Origin: an uncultured Flavobacteriaceae bacterium
GTDB taxonomy: Bacteria; Bacteroidota; Bacteroidia; Flavobacteriales; Flavobacteriaceae
DNA length: 64,000 nt
NCBI GenBank assembly: GCA_947500585.1
Contig: CANMSN010000006.1
Location: forward strand, 1-64,000
Direction of reading: 5' to 3'
The notes under the pieces were generated by a model, which was not told where the DNA came from, made no database searches, and saw only the letters and a list, made by a program, of their open reading frames with translations. Positions 18,975-27,267 of this stretch are shown piece by piece. Positions within the stretch are counted from its first letter, which is position 1. Each line of letters begins with the position of its first letter. The translations under genes and the position numbers were made by a program.

Positions 18975-19562
18975 ATGAGTAATTTGAATTTAGCAGAACG
19001 TTTAAAAGAATTGAGAAGCAGAAAAGGAATCTCACAAGAATTATTAGCAGAAGAATCTGGATTGAGTTTAAGAACTATTCAAAGAATTGAAAATAATGAA
19101 ACTGTTCCCAGAGGTGACACTCTAAAGCGATTAGCCATAGCCTTGGATACATCACCTGATGAGATCGTGGATTGGAAAGTTCAAGAAGATCAAAATTATT
19201 TGACTATAATGAGTATGTCTGCGCTTAGTTTTTTGTTTTTCCCCATACTAGGAATCATAATCCCTTTAACTATGTGGATATTTAAAAAAGATAAAATAAA
19301 GGATGTAAATGAATTAGGTAAGTCCATATTGAATTTTCAAATCTCATGGACACTTTTATTGTTCTTATACTATATACTTATGTTTACAGGTATATTTGGT
19401 AGAATGTTTGGAGGTGTAGTTTCTCCATTTAGAGTGATGAGTTTGTTTATTCCATTAATAATTTTATATGGATATAATGTTATTATTATAGTATTTAATA
19501 GTGTGAGAGTTTATAATAAAAAGACGTTTAAATACTTGCCAGCTTTAAGAATTTTAAGATAA
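18975..19562 (+). CDS. XRE-family HTH protein with membrane C-terminus
   Basis: Residues about 7-62 form a Cro/C1-type helix-turn-helix (LKELRSRKGISQELLAEESG, then LSLRTIQRIENNETVPRGDT). After a short linker the chain enters three to four hydrophobic helices (about 75-95, 115-135, 155-175) with a DUF4870-like pattern. The protein is therefore a DNA-binding domain tethered to the inner membrane. It could respond to membrane state directly as a one-component regulator. Target genes are unknown. The DUF4286 and GNAT genes follow closely on the same strand and may be co-transcribed. Confidence 0.8.
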   Translation: MSNLNLAERLKELRSRKGISQELLAEESGLSLRTIQRIENNETVPRGDTLKRLAIALDTSPDEIVDWKVQEDQNYLTIMSMSALSFLFFPILGIIIPLTMWIFKKDKIKDVNELGKSILNFQISWTLLLFLYYILMFTGIFGRMFGGVVSPFRVMSLFIPLIILYGYNVIIIVFNSVRVYNKKTFKYLPALRILR

Positions 19563-19612
19563 ATTCTTTTAGTATTTTTGTTATTCCTACATGTATCCAC
19601 AATAAAAAAATC

Positions 19613-19936
19613 ATGATCATATACAACGTAACAGTAAATATTGACGAATCCATCCACGACGAATGGCTCATTTGGATAAAAGAACATATCCCTCAAGTTT
19701 TAGGTACAGGAAAATTTGAAAAAGCAACCTTATCAAAAATTTTGGTAGAAGAAGACATGGGAGGTGTGAGTTATTCCATTCAATACCGTTCGTATTCTAG
19801 AGAAGCTTTAGATGCTTATTATAAAGAAGATGCTGATAAACTTCAAAAAGAGGGTATGAAAAAGTTTGCAGATAAAATGCTAGCTTTTAGAACCGAACTT
19901 CAAATTGTAGATGAGTATACGGTTAATTTTAAATAG
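19613..19936 (+). CDS. DUF4286 family protein
   Basis: This 107-residue soluble protein begins MIIYNVTVNIDESIHDEWLI and contains GGVSYSIQYRS, the pattern I know as DUF4286, a Bacteroidota family with a ferredoxin-like fold related to antibiotic-biosynthesis monooxygenase folds. No biochemical role is established. It ends 9 bases before the GNAT gene, so the two are probably translated from one mRNA with rsmA further downstream. Confidence 0.8.
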   Translation: MIIYNVTVNIDESIHDEWLIWIKEHIPQVLGTGKFEKATLSKILVEEDMGGVSYSIQYRSYSREALDAYYKEDADKLQKEGMKKFADKMLAFRTELQIVDEYTVNFK

Positions 19937-19945
19937 GTAACATCT

Positions 19946-20401
19946 ATGATTTTCAGAAAAGCAACAGAAAAAGATCTTTCACAAATTATTAAAATGATTG
20001 CTGATGATGAGCTTGGAAAAACAAGAGAGAATTATCAAATTCCATTACCAAAAGAATATATTGATGCTTTTAATAAAATCAATTCAGACGACAACCATGA
20101 ACTCATAGTCGTAGAAAATGAAAACTTCGAAATAATAGGAACATTACAGCTTACATTCATTCAATATTTAACCTACCAAGGAGGCATTAGAGCTCAAATA
20201 GAAGCTGTAAGAATCAGAAAAGACCAAAGAGGTATTGGTCTTGGAAAAAAAATGTTTGTATGGGCAATACAAAGAGCTAAAGAAAAGAAAGCGCACGTTT
20301 TACAATTAACCACAGATAAAAAGAGACCTAAAGCTATTAAATTCTATGAAGATTTAGGATTTAAATCATCACACGAAGGCATGAAAATGCATTTCAATTA
20401 A
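19946..20401 (+). CDS. GNAT-family N-acetyltransferase
   Basis: A 151-residue acetyl-CoA-dependent transferase. The acetyl-CoA binding loop is seen as VRIRKDQRGIGLGKKMFVWA (R/Q-x-x-G-x-G/A pattern, about residues 90-109), and the C-terminal RPKAIKFYEDLGFKSSHEG gives the usual NxxA/FYxxxGF signature with Lys in place of Asn. Substrate cannot be told. It sits between DUF4286 and rsmA. Confidence 0.88.
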   Translation: MIFRKATEKDLSQIIKMIADDELGKTRENYQIPLPKEYIDAFNKINSDDNHELIVVENENFEIIGTLQLTFIQYLTYQGGIRAQIEAVRIRKDQRGIGLGKKMFVWAIQRAKEKKAHVLQLTTDKKRPKAIKFYEDLGFKSSHEGMKMHFN

Positions 20402-20492
20402 AATATAGCACCACCAATTAAGCTTTACAACTTAACGGCTTTGCGAACAAAACTTACTATCTTCGTATTTCTCTTAAAACATTCGTGAATTC

Positions 20493-21290
20493 GTGGCGTA
20501 CAAACCCAATCAACATCAAGTAAAAGCAAAAAAATATTTAGGTCAGCACTTTTTAAATGATGAATCTGTGGCTGAAAAAATAGCTAATTCATTAACCTTA
20601 AAAGGCTATAAAAATGTTTTAGAAATTGGTCCTGGCATGGGCGTGCTCACTAAGTATTTACTTAAAAAAGACATTACCACGTATGTTATTGAGATTGATA
20701 CAGAATCAGTAGAATATCTTCAAGCCAATTATTTAAATCTTGCCCCAAGAATTATTGAAAAAGATTTTTTAAAGTACGATTTAAACGATGTTTTCAATCA
20801 AGAACCATTTGCTATTATTGGTAACTTTCCATACAACATTTCCACCCAAATTGTATTTAAAACCTTAGAAATGCGAGATCAAATTCCAGAATTCTCTGGA
20901 ATGTTTCAAAAAGAAGTAGCGCAACGTATCTGTTCAAAAGAAGGTAGTAAAGTGTATGGTATTCTTTCGGTATTAACCCAAGCATTTTATGACGCTGAAT
21001 ATTTATTCACTGTGCCACCAAACGTTTTTAATCCACCGCCAAAAGTAGATTCAGGCGTTTTAAGACTCACTAGAAAAGCAGATTATTCGTTACCATGTGA
21101 TGAGAAATTCTTTTTTAAAGTTGTTAAAGCCGCTTTTCAACAACGCAGAAAAACACTCCGTAATAGTTTAAAAACATTCAATTTATCTGATAATTTAAAA
21201 GCAAATAGTATATTTGACAAACGTCCAGAACAATTAAGTGTTCAAGCATTTATTGAGCTTACGCAATTAATAGAAGCAGACGTTAGTTAG
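20493..21290 (+). CDS. rsmA: 16S rRNA (adenine1518-N6/adenine1519-N6)-dimethyltransferase
   Basis: RsmA (KsgA) dimethylates two adjacent adenines near the 3' end of 16S rRNA during 30S assembly, using S-adenosylmethionine. The N-terminal [11 protein letters not shown] is the family signature, [12 protein letters not shown] is the SAM-binding motif I (about residues 40-51), and NFPYNIST is the catalytic N-x-P-Y motif. Translation seems to start at GTG, because no in-frame ATG precedes the signature. 265 residues is the normal length. Confidence 0.95.
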   Translation: MAYKPNQHQVKAKKYLGQHFLNDESVAEKIANSLTLKGYKNVLEIGPGMGVLTKYLLKKDITTYVIEIDTESVEYLQANYLNLAPRIIEKDFLKYDLNDVFNQEPFAIIGNFPYNISTQIVFKTLEMRDQIPEFSGMFQKEVAQRICSKEGSKVYGILSVLTQAFYDAEYLFTVPPNVFNPPPKVDSGVLRLTRKADYSLPCDEKFFFKVVKAAFQQRRKTLRNSLKTFNLSDNLKANSIFDKRPEQLSVQAFIELTQLIEADVS

Positions 21291-21352
21291 ATTAGAAATG
21301 ACACATTGAGTCTCATTTTTATATAGCGCATATCGAGAAGCTTTTAAACTTC

Positions 21353-22732
21353 ATGAAAGAAGAAAACGAAAACATACAATTTCAATTAACGGATGAACTC
21401 ATTGAGCAAGTTGAGTTATTTATCAAACAAAAAAATGATAAAGAACTTAAAACACTTTTAGACGAGTTTCATTACGCAGATATTGCCGAAATTTTAGATG
21501 AATTAAATCTAGAAGAGGCTATGTATGTCATAAAACTTCTAGATTCTGAGACCACTTCAGATATCTTAATGGAACTCGATGAAGATAATCGAGAAAAAGT
21601 CTTAAAAAATCTTTCTGCCAAAGAAATAGCCGAAGAAGTTGAAGAATTAGATACCGATGATGCCGCAGATATTATTGCTGAATTATCTGAAGAACGTCAG
21701 CAAGCTGTAATAGCTCAAATTGAAGATGAAGAACATAAAGCAGAAATCACTGAGCTTTTAGCTTATGATGAAGACACAGCAGGTGGACTCATGGCAAAAG
21801 AGCTTGTTAAAGTTTATGAAACCTGGACAGTCGCGGGGTGTATGCGTAGAATTCGTGGTCAAGCTAAAGAAGTTACTCGCGTGCATTCTATTTATGTAGT
21901 CAATAAAGAAGAAAAACTTATAGGACGCCTGTCTTTAAAAGATTTAATTGTTGCTAAAAGTGAGCAAAAAATAGCAGATATAGTTAAGGTAAATGTAGAT
22001 TATGTAAATGTTAATGAAAAACCAGAAGAAGTAGCGCGAATCATGGCAAAATATGATTTAGAAGCTATTCCTGTTATTCAAAGTGATGATAACAAAGTGC
22101 TTTTAGGTAGAATTACCATTGATGATATCGTAGACGTACTAAAAGAAGAAGCCGATAAAGATTACCAAATGGCTGCTGGTATTACAGGCGATGTTGAAGC
22201 CGACGATAGTATCCTGCAACTTACTCGCGCACGATTACCGTGGTTGTTTTTAGGTTTGGTAGGCGGTATAGGTGCTTTTTTAATTATGGAAGGCTTTGAA
22301 GGGCTTTTTACTGGTAAAGCAGTTATATTATTCTTTTTTACACCACTAATTGCAGCTATGGCTGGTAATGTTGGTGTGCAGTCTAGTGCTATTATTGTGC
22401 AAGGTTTGGCTAATGATGATGTTCGTGGAAGTGTAAATAGTCGTTTGTTAAAAGAAATGTTATTAGCAGCACTAAATGGTGTTATTCTTGCGTTGTTTTT
22501 ATTCTTTTTTGTCTGGGCTTTTAAGGGCGAATTAAATACCGCTTTAGCCATTTCAATATCGCTTGTTGCTGTTATTATTGTTGCAGGACTTATAGGCACA
22601 TTTGTTCCCTTATTTTTAAATAAACGCGGTATAGATCCCGCCATTGCTACCGGACCTTTTATTACTACCAGCAACGATATTTTAGGTATTCTACTTTATT
22701 TCTGGATTGCAAAAATGATTTTAGGAATTTGA
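21353..22732 (+). CDS. mgtE: Magnesium transporter MgtE
   Basis: MgtE is a dimeric inner-membrane Mg2+ channel gated by cytosolic Mg2+. The 459-residue product has the acidic superhelical N domain (about 15-130), a CBS pair (about 135-260, with VHSIYVVNKEEKLIGRLSLKD and LEAIPVIQ) and five membrane helices (about 285-455). The C-terminal domain has the ion-path region around FITTSNDILGI. It lies 62 bases downstream of rsmA, a conserved pairing in Flavobacteriaceae as far as I recall. After the stop comes a dispersed repeat region. Confidence 0.95.
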   Translation: MKEENENIQFQLTDELIEQVELFIKQKNDKELKTLLDEFHYADIAEILDELNLEEAMYVIKLLDSETTSDILMELDEDNREKVLKNLSAKEIAEEVEELDTDDAADIIAELSEERQQAVIAQIEDEEHKAEITELLAYDEDTAGGLMAKELVKVYETWTVAGCMRRIRGQAKEVTRVHSIYVVNKEEKLIGRLSLKDLIVAKSEQKIADIVKVNVDYVNVNEKPEEVARIMAKYDLEAIPVIQSDDNKVLLGRITIDDIVDVLKEEADKDYQMAAGITGDVEADDSILQLTRARLPWLFLGLVGGIGAFLIMEGFEGLFTGKAVILFFFTPLIAAMAGNVGVQSSAIIVQGLANDDVRGSVNSRLLKEMLLAALNGVILALFLFFFVWAFKGELNTALAISISLVAVIIVAGLIGTFVPLFLNKRGIDPAIATGPFITTSNDILGILLYFWIAKMILGI

Positions 22733-22736
22733 CTTT

Positions 22737-22838
22737 TGTCATACTGAACTTGTTTAAGTGTCTCATTTAATTTGGGCGTTACCATACCCTTCGACTCCGC
22801 TCAGGGCAAGTGGTCGGGCTTTCGGCAGTCGCTTTTTT
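22737..22838. repeat. Compound intergenic repeat (GGGCGTTACC/GGTCGGGCTTTCGG type)
   Basis: The gap after mgtE holds TGTCATACTGAACTTG, then GGGCGTTACC at 22774-22783, CCTTCGACTCCGCTCAGGG, and GGTCGGGCTTTCGGC at 22812-22826 followed by CGC and a T-run. I recognise the GGGCGTTACC...GGTCGGGCTTTCGG pair as a repeat found in the gaps of many flavobacterial genomes, here with another repeat unit inserted between its halves. This is from memory, not from a search. Confidence 0.6.
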
Positions 22839-22918
22839 TGAGAAAAACAAAAAAGAGCTTCAACAATGCCTCAATCCCTAACGCAAAACTTTGTAATTTT
22901 ATAGTCTAATTTCAAGAC

Positions 22919-23881
22919 ATGAAAATCCTCCACCTAGATACCAATCACGAATTATTAATCAATAAATTAAACGATTTAGGATTTATAAATCATGAAGATT
23001 ATACGTCCTCAAAAGAAGCTGTTGAAGCTAAAATTTATGACTATGATGGTGTTATTTTAAGAAGCCGTTTTACTATTGATAAAATATTTTTGGATGCCGC
23101 AAAAAAGTTAAAATTTATAGGGCGTGTTGGAGCAGGATTAGAAAATATAGATTGTGACTATGCCGAAAAAAAAGGCGTGTATTTAATTTCGGCTCCAGAA
23201 GGTAATAGAAATGCAGTTGGGGAGCATACTTTAGGCATGCTACTATCACTTTTCAATAAATTAAATAAAGCAAATTCTGAGGTGCGACAAGGCAAATGGC
23301 TTAGGGAAGATAACCGTGGGATTGAACTAGACGGAAAAACCGTTGGCCTTAATGGTTACGGGAATATGGGAAAAGCCTTTGCAAAAAAACTTCGTGGATT
23401 TGATGTTGAGGTATTGTGTTACGATATAAAAGATAATGTTGGCGATACCAATGCAAAACAAGTTTCGCTTGCTAAATTTCAAGAAAAAGTAGATGTGGTT
23501 AGTTTACATACGCCACAAACACCATTAACTTTAAACATGATTAATGAAGCTTTTATCAATGCATTTAAAAAGCCATTCTGGTTCATCAATACGGCTCGAG
23601 GTAAAAGTGTGGTGACTGAAGATTTAGTTTCAGCATTAAAATCAGGAAAAATTTTAGGAGCAGGTCTTGATGTTTTAGAATACGAAAAAGCATCATTTGA
23701 AAACCTTTTTAAAAAAGATGATTCTGGGCTGCTGAGCGTAGCCGAAGTACCAGAAGCATTTCAATATTTAATAGATGCAGAAAATGTATTACTAACCCCT
23801 CATGTTGCGGGTTGGACGATTGAAAGCAAAGAAAAATTAGCACAAACCATAGTAGATAAAATTAAAGCAAAATTTTGCTAA
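22919..23881 (+). CDS. D-2-hydroxyacid dehydrogenase (NAD-dependent)
   Basis: A 320-residue member of the D-isomer 2-hydroxyacid dehydrogenase family, which reduces 2-oxoacids or oxidises D-2-hydroxyacids with NAD. The catalytic triad is visible: Arg in INTARGKSVV, Glu in GAGLDVLE, and His in TPHVAGWT. The NAD-binding Rossmann motif is GLNGYGNMGKAFA (about residues 142-154). It resembles phosphoglycerate dehydrogenase without the ACT domain. Whether it acts on 3-phosphoglycerate, glyoxylate or another acid cannot be told from sequence. The membrane LuxR-type gene begins 9 bases after its stop. Confidence 0.9.
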   Translation: MKILHLDTNHELLINKLNDLGFINHEDYTSSKEAVEAKIYDYDGVILRSRFTIDKIFLDAAKKLKFIGRVGAGLENIDCDYAEKKGVYLISAPEGNRNAVGEHTLGMLLSLFNKLNKANSEVRQGKWLREDNRGIELDGKTVGLNGYGNMGKAFAKKLRGFDVEVLCYDIKDNVGDTNAKQVSLAKFQEKVDVVSLHTPQTPLTLNMINEAFINAFKKPFWFINTARGKSVVTEDLVSALKSGKILGAGLDVLEYEKASFENLFKKDDSGLLSVAEVPEAFQYLIDAENVLLTPHVAGWTIESKEKLAQTIVDKIKAKFC

Positions 23882-23890
23882 TTTTAAAGC

Positions 23891-24301
23891 ATGAAAAAAA
23901 CCGTTCTTGTTTTTTCACTACTAATTATTGCATTACTGCTTCTATTTCAATTTAGTAAGTACACTTTAATTAGTGGCGACTTAAAGATTGAATATCTCAT
24001 GGCATTAATTGCCATTGTTTTTTTAGGCATAGGCATTTTTATTAATAGGAAATCACAAAAGGAAAACGCAGCTTCCAATAAAGAGATAGATCTTCAAAAA
24101 ATTCAGCAATTAGGACTAAGTAAACGAGAATATGAAGTTTTAAAAGAAGTTGCTTCAGGTTTATCTAACCAAGAAATTGCAGAAAAATTATTTGTGTCAG
24201 AAAGCACTATAAAAACGCATGTTTCTAACCTTCTTGTTAAGTTAAATGCTAAACGGCGTACGCAAGCTATTCAAATTTCAAAAGACTTTAATATCATTTA
24301 A
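23891..24301 (+). CDS. Small membrane-anchored LuxR-type regulator
   Basis: Two hydrophobic helices (about residues 5-21 and 33-50) precede a complete LuxR/FixJ-type helix-turn-helix: LSKREYEVLKEVASGLSNQE followed by IAEKLFVSESTIKTHVSNLL. There is no receiver domain, so it is not a classical response regulator. The 136-residue protein would place a DNA-binding head at the cytoplasmic face of the membrane. The target is unknown. It follows the dehydrogenase gene closely and may be co-transcribed. Confidence 0.85.
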   Translation: MKKTVLVFSLLIIALLLLFQFSKYTLISGDLKIEYLMALIAIVFLGIGIFINRKSQKENAASNKEIDLQKIQQLGLSKREYEVLKEVASGLSNQEIAEKLFVSESTIKTHVSNLLVKLNAKRRTQAIQISKDFNII

Positions 24302-24381
24302 ATTCTATATTTCATTAGCTTTACAACTAGAGTATTAACAATTTAGTACTTTAGTATGAGTCTCAATTCTTCCTGTCAAAC

Positions 24382-24389
24382 TACTTTTG
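24382..24389 (+). promoter_or_regulatory. -7 box before the DUF4199 gene
   Basis: TACTTTTG matches TAnnTTTG, 27 bases before the ATG of the DUF4199 gene. Confidence 0.45.
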
Positions 24390-24415
24390 TTTAACTAATC
24401 AATACATAATTAAAC

Positions 24416-24922
24416 ATGAAACATACTGTAATTAAATACGGCCTTTATGCATTAATAAGTGGGTTTGTATTATTTGGGTTGCCTTTCTTTTTAGGAATGG
24501 GTTTAGATTTTGACTATGGAGAACTGATAGGTTACACATCCATGGTACTCTCTTTATTATTTGTTTATTTTGGTATCAAACACTATCGTGATAAAGTAAA
24601 TAATGGTAAAGTGTCTTTGGGTAAGGCCATAGGAATTGGGATGTTAATAGCATTGTTTTCTGCTATTGGAGTTGCTGTTTTCGATTACATTTATACGAGC
24701 TATATAAACCCTGATTTTGCAACTGAATATTTAGAGTATTCAGTAAAAAAAATGAGCGACACACTACCGGCTGAAGAAGTAAAAGTTAAAACTGCTGAGT
24801 TAACTCAGCAAATGAAAGATTATGGAAGTCCTAGTTTTATGGCGCTTATGATGTTTGTATCCGTTATGATTCTTGGATTTATCATATCATTAATTTCAGG
24901 ATTAATACTTCAAAAAAAATAA
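24416..24922 (+). CDS. DUF4199 membrane protein
   Basis: A 168-residue protein with four predicted helices (about 7-28, 38-55, 73-95, 143-166) and a cytoplasmic or periplasmic loop carrying FATEYLEYSVKKM. This layout, with the GKAIGIGMLIALFSAIGVAVFDYIY run given here only in outline, is that of DUF4199, a Bacteroidota family of unknown function. It begins a short run of same-strand genes (DUF1801, VOC, TSUP) with small gaps, possibly one transcript. Confidence 0.75.
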   Translation: MKHTVIKYGLYALISGFVLFGLPFFLGMGLDFDYGELIGYTSMVLSLLFVYFGIKHYRDKVNNGKVSLGKAIGIGMLIALFSAIGVAVFDYIYTSYINPDFATEYLEYSVKKMSDTLPAEEVKVKTAELTQQMKDYGSPSFMALMMFVSVMILGFIISLISGLILQKK

Positions 24923-24929
24923 TATAATT

Positions 24930-25388
24930 ATGCAATCTAAAGCAACTACACCAAAGCAATATCTTGATGAATTGCCTGAAGACAGAAAAGACCCAATAAA
25001 CAAGTTAAGGCAACGAATTTTAGACAACCTTCCAAAAGGGGTAGAAGAAACCATGAATTACGGCATGTTAGGTTATGTTATTCCGCATAAAATATATCCA
25101 GAGGGTTATCATTGCGATCCAAAATTACCATTGCCATTTATGAATTTAGCGTCGCAAAAAAACTTTATTGCTGTTTATAGTATGGTATTATATTCTAAAA
25201 AAGAGTTGATGGATTGGTTTACTTCAGAATATGCAAAACGCTGTAAGTATAAGTTAGATATGGGTAAAAGCTGTATTCGTTTTAAAAGAATGGATGATAT
25301 TCCTTTTGAGCTTATAGGAGAATTAACCACAAAAGTAAGTGCCGAGGAATGGATTCAGATTTATGAAACAGCAATTAAAAAGAAATAA
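24930..25388 (+). CDS. DUF1801 family protein
   Basis: A 152-residue soluble protein with YLDELPEDRKDPINKLRQRI, then ETMNYGMLGYVIP and the C-terminal LDMGKSCIRFKRMDDIPFEL. These patterns match the YdhG-like DUF1801 fold, once linked by structure to iron-chaperone-like proteins, but no function is proven. It lies 7 bases after DUF4199. Confidence 0.85.
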   Translation: MQSKATTPKQYLDELPEDRKDPINKLRQRILDNLPKGVEETMNYGMLGYVIPHKIYPEGYHCDPKLPLPFMNLASQKNFIAVYSMVLYSKKELMDWFTSEYAKRCKYKLDMGKSCIRFKRMDDIPFELIGELTTKVSAEEWIQIYETAIKKK

Positions 25389-25408
25389 TGATTTCCCCTT
25401 TCTAGGGA

Positions 25409-25813
25409 ATGAAAAATAAGTTTACAATGAAAAATCGAGTAACAGGAATAGGAGGGTTATTTTTTAAAACGAAAGATCCGAAAGCATCAAAAGATTGGTA
25501 CAAAAAACATTTAGGTTTTAATACAGATGATTACGGTTGTACGTTTTGGTGGAAAGATAAAGAAGGAAATGATTGCTCAACACAATGGAGCCCGTTTTCA
25601 GAAGACACTAAATATTATGAGCCATCAAAAAAAGATTTTATGTTTAATTATCGTGTTGAAAATTTACATGAATTACTTAAAACCTTAAAAGAAGAAGGCG
25701 TAACTGTTGTTGGCGATGTCGAGGAATATGAGTATGGGAAATTTGGATGGATTCTTGATAATGATGGTAACAAAATTGAACTTTGGGAACCTGTAGACAA
25801 GGCTTTTTTGTAA
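25409..25813 (+). CDS. VOC-superfamily (glyoxalase-like) protein
   Basis: A 134-residue protein with one vicinal-oxygen-chelate domain: GIGGLFFKTKDPKASKDWYK at the front and GKFGWILDNDGNKIELWEP at the back. The terminal Glu of ELWEP is the usual metal ligand. Substrate unknown; family members are glyoxalases, fosfomycin-resistance enzymes and dioxygenases. Two starts are possible, ATG at 25409 or ATG at 25427; AGGGA precedes the first. Confidence 0.85.
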   Translation: MKNKFTMKNRVTGIGGLFFKTKDPKASKDWYKKHLGFNTDDYGCTFWWKDKEGNDCSTQWSPFSEDTKYYEPSKKDFMFNYRVENLHELLKTLKEEGVTVVGDVEEYEYGKFGWILDNDGNKIELWEPVDKAFL

Positions 25814-25836
25814 ATTCGTTTCTTCAAAATAAACTA

Positions 25837-26601
25837 TTGACTTACATAGAAATACTTCAATCATACAATTTAACTGCATTACAATGGTTAGCTATTAGTT
25901 TTGCAGTTTTTTTATTAGGTTTATCTAAGTCTGGTATTAAAGGCATTGGAATTATTATTGTAGTTATTCTGGCATTTGTTTTTGGCGAAAAAGCATCCAC
26001 AGGAATTTTGCTTTCCATGTTAATTTGTGCTGATGTTTTTGCGGTTATTTATTATAACAGACATGCACAGTGGCATATCATCAAAAAACTAATACCATGG
26101 ATGATTGTCGGTGTTTTAGTTGGTGTTTGGGTTGGTAATGATGTGTCTGAAATACTTTTTAAAAGACTAATGGCAATAATTATTATTGGTTCTGTAATTA
26201 TCATGTTTTTTACTGAAATTAGAAAATCTACCAAAGTACCAACAAATAAATGGTTTGCTGGCGTAACAGGATTTTTAGCAGGCTTTACCACCATGATTGG
26301 GAATTTAGCAGGACCTATTTCAAATATTTATTTTTTGGCAATGCGTTTTCCAAAGAACGAATTTATAGGAACTGCAGCGTGGCTATTTTTTATAATAAAT
26401 GTGTTTAAATTACCTTTTCATTTCTTTGTTTGGAAAACCGTCACTGTAGAAAGTTTAGTTTTAAATTCAGTTTTAATACCAGCAGTTATATTGGGGTTTT
26501 TCGTAGGTGTTTCTATTGTAAAGTTAATTTCAAATATAAATTATAGACGATTTATATTAATAGTTACAGCAATAGGAGGTATCGTTTTATTGTTTAGGTA
26601 A
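25837..26601 (+). CDS. TSUP-family transporter (TauE/SafE type)
   Basis: An eight-helix membrane protein of the sulfite/organosulfonate exporter superfamily. I place the start at TTG 25837 (TYIEILQSYNLT follows), because the longer frame starts at a TTG inside the VOC gene. The first half shows FLLGLSKSGIKGIGIIIV, and the second half FLAGFTTMIGNLAGPISNIYFL, the two family repeats. Bacterial TSUP members move sulfite, sulfoacetate or other small anions; substrate not known here. Its gene lies 23 bases after the VOC stop. Confidence 0.85.
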   Translation: MTYIEILQSYNLTALQWLAISFAVFLLGLSKSGIKGIGIIIVVILAFVFGEKASTGILLSMLICADVFAVIYYNRHAQWHIIKKLIPWMIVGVLVGVWVGNDVSEILFKRLMAIIIIGSVIIMFFTEIRKSTKVPTNKWFAGVTGFLAGFTTMIGNLAGPISNIYFLAMRFPKNEFIGTAAWLFFIINVFKLPFHFFVWKTVTVESLVLNSVLIPAVILGFFVGVSIVKLISNINYRRFILIVTAIGGIVLLFR

Positions 26602-26706
26602 TATTATTTTATGAATAAATGTAACGTTATTATAATTTGAAACACATATAGTTATAGTGCATTTGTTTTTTTATTACATTTATACTCAAACCAAAAATTT
26701 ATTAAA

Positions 26707-27183
26707 ATGTCTGATGAAAAAAATTTAAGCGACGACCTAAACGATATGTTAGGCGATGCAAAAGAAGGCGCAAAAAAAGCTGTCGATAAAGCTGGTGAAT
26801 TTGCAGAAGAAGCAAAAGAAAAAGCTAAAGAATTTGCGAATGAAGCTAAGGAAACTGCTTCTGAGTTTGCTGATGATGCTAAAGAAATTTTGAGTGATGG
26901 AAAGAATGTAGCCATAATTGCTCACATAACTTTAATAGGTTGGATTATTGCTCTAGTTATGAACAATAGTAATAAATCTGAGTTAGGTTCTTTTTATATA
27001 AGACAGATGTTGGGATTAATAATAATTTCATTCATTCTTTATTTTATTCCTGTAGTTGGATGGATTTTAAATCTAGCTTTAATTGTTTTTTGGATTATGA
27101 GTTTGGTTGGAGCCTTTAGTGGAGAAAAAAAACTTACACCAATATTAGGAACGTATTTTCAAGATTGGTTTAAGTCGTTATAA
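26707..27183 (+). CDS. 11-mer amphipathic repeat protein with DUF4870-like membrane domain
   Basis: Residues 29-61 consist of three consecutive 11-residue units of the form A-x-E-F-A-x-x-A-K-E-x, with a weaker fourth at 18-28. Such 11-mers form long amphipathic helices as in LEA proteins and apolipoproteins. Residues about 68-155 hold three hydrophobic helices with the spacing of Tic20/DUF4870 proteins. The fusion suggests an acidic and basic helix lying on or above the membrane. Known LEA 11-mer proteins protect membranes or proteins in drying or salt stress; that use here is inference. It is a stand-alone gene with its own terminator. Confidence 0.75.
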   Translation: MSDEKNLSDDLNDMLGDAKEGAKKAVDKAGEFAEEAKEKAKEFANEAKETASEFADDAKEILSDGKNVAIIAHITLIGWIIALVMNNSNKSELGSFYIRQMLGLIIISFILYFIPVVGWILNLALIVFWIMSLVGAFSGEKKLTPILGTYFQDWFKSL

Positions 27184-27189
27184 AATTTT

Positions 27190-27222
27190 AAAAAAGTCAA
27201 AAAAATATGTTTTGACTTTTTT
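27190..27222 (+). terminator. Terminator after the 11-mer repeat gene
   Basis: A 13-bp stem AAAAAAGTCAAAA with its complement, a 7-base loop and a T-run start right after the stop codon. Confidence 0.85.
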
Positions 27223-27241
27223 ATTTAAAATTAACATCGTA

Positions 27242-27253
27242 ATATTGCAATAT
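27242..27253. promoter_or_regulatory. Palindrome before arsR, likely operator
   Basis: ATATTGCAATAT is a perfect 12-bp palindrome ending 14 bases before the GTG of the ArsR gene, framed by a wider TAATATT...AATATTA pair (27240-27246 and 27257-27263). ArsR proteins usually bind such AT-rich dyads over their own promoter. Binding is inferred. Confidence 0.55.
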
Positions 27254-27267
27254 ATAAATATTAAAAA

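Noticed and set aside
22162-22674. 170-residue minus-strand frame inside mgtE
   Set aside because: Antisense to the MgtE membrane domain; Ile/Pro/Ala-rich by mirror composition with no motif.
25837-26601. TSUP transporter as the missing arsenite pump
   Set aside because: It belongs to the sulfite/sulfonate exporter family, is separated from arsR by another gene with a terminator, and groups with the VOC gene.
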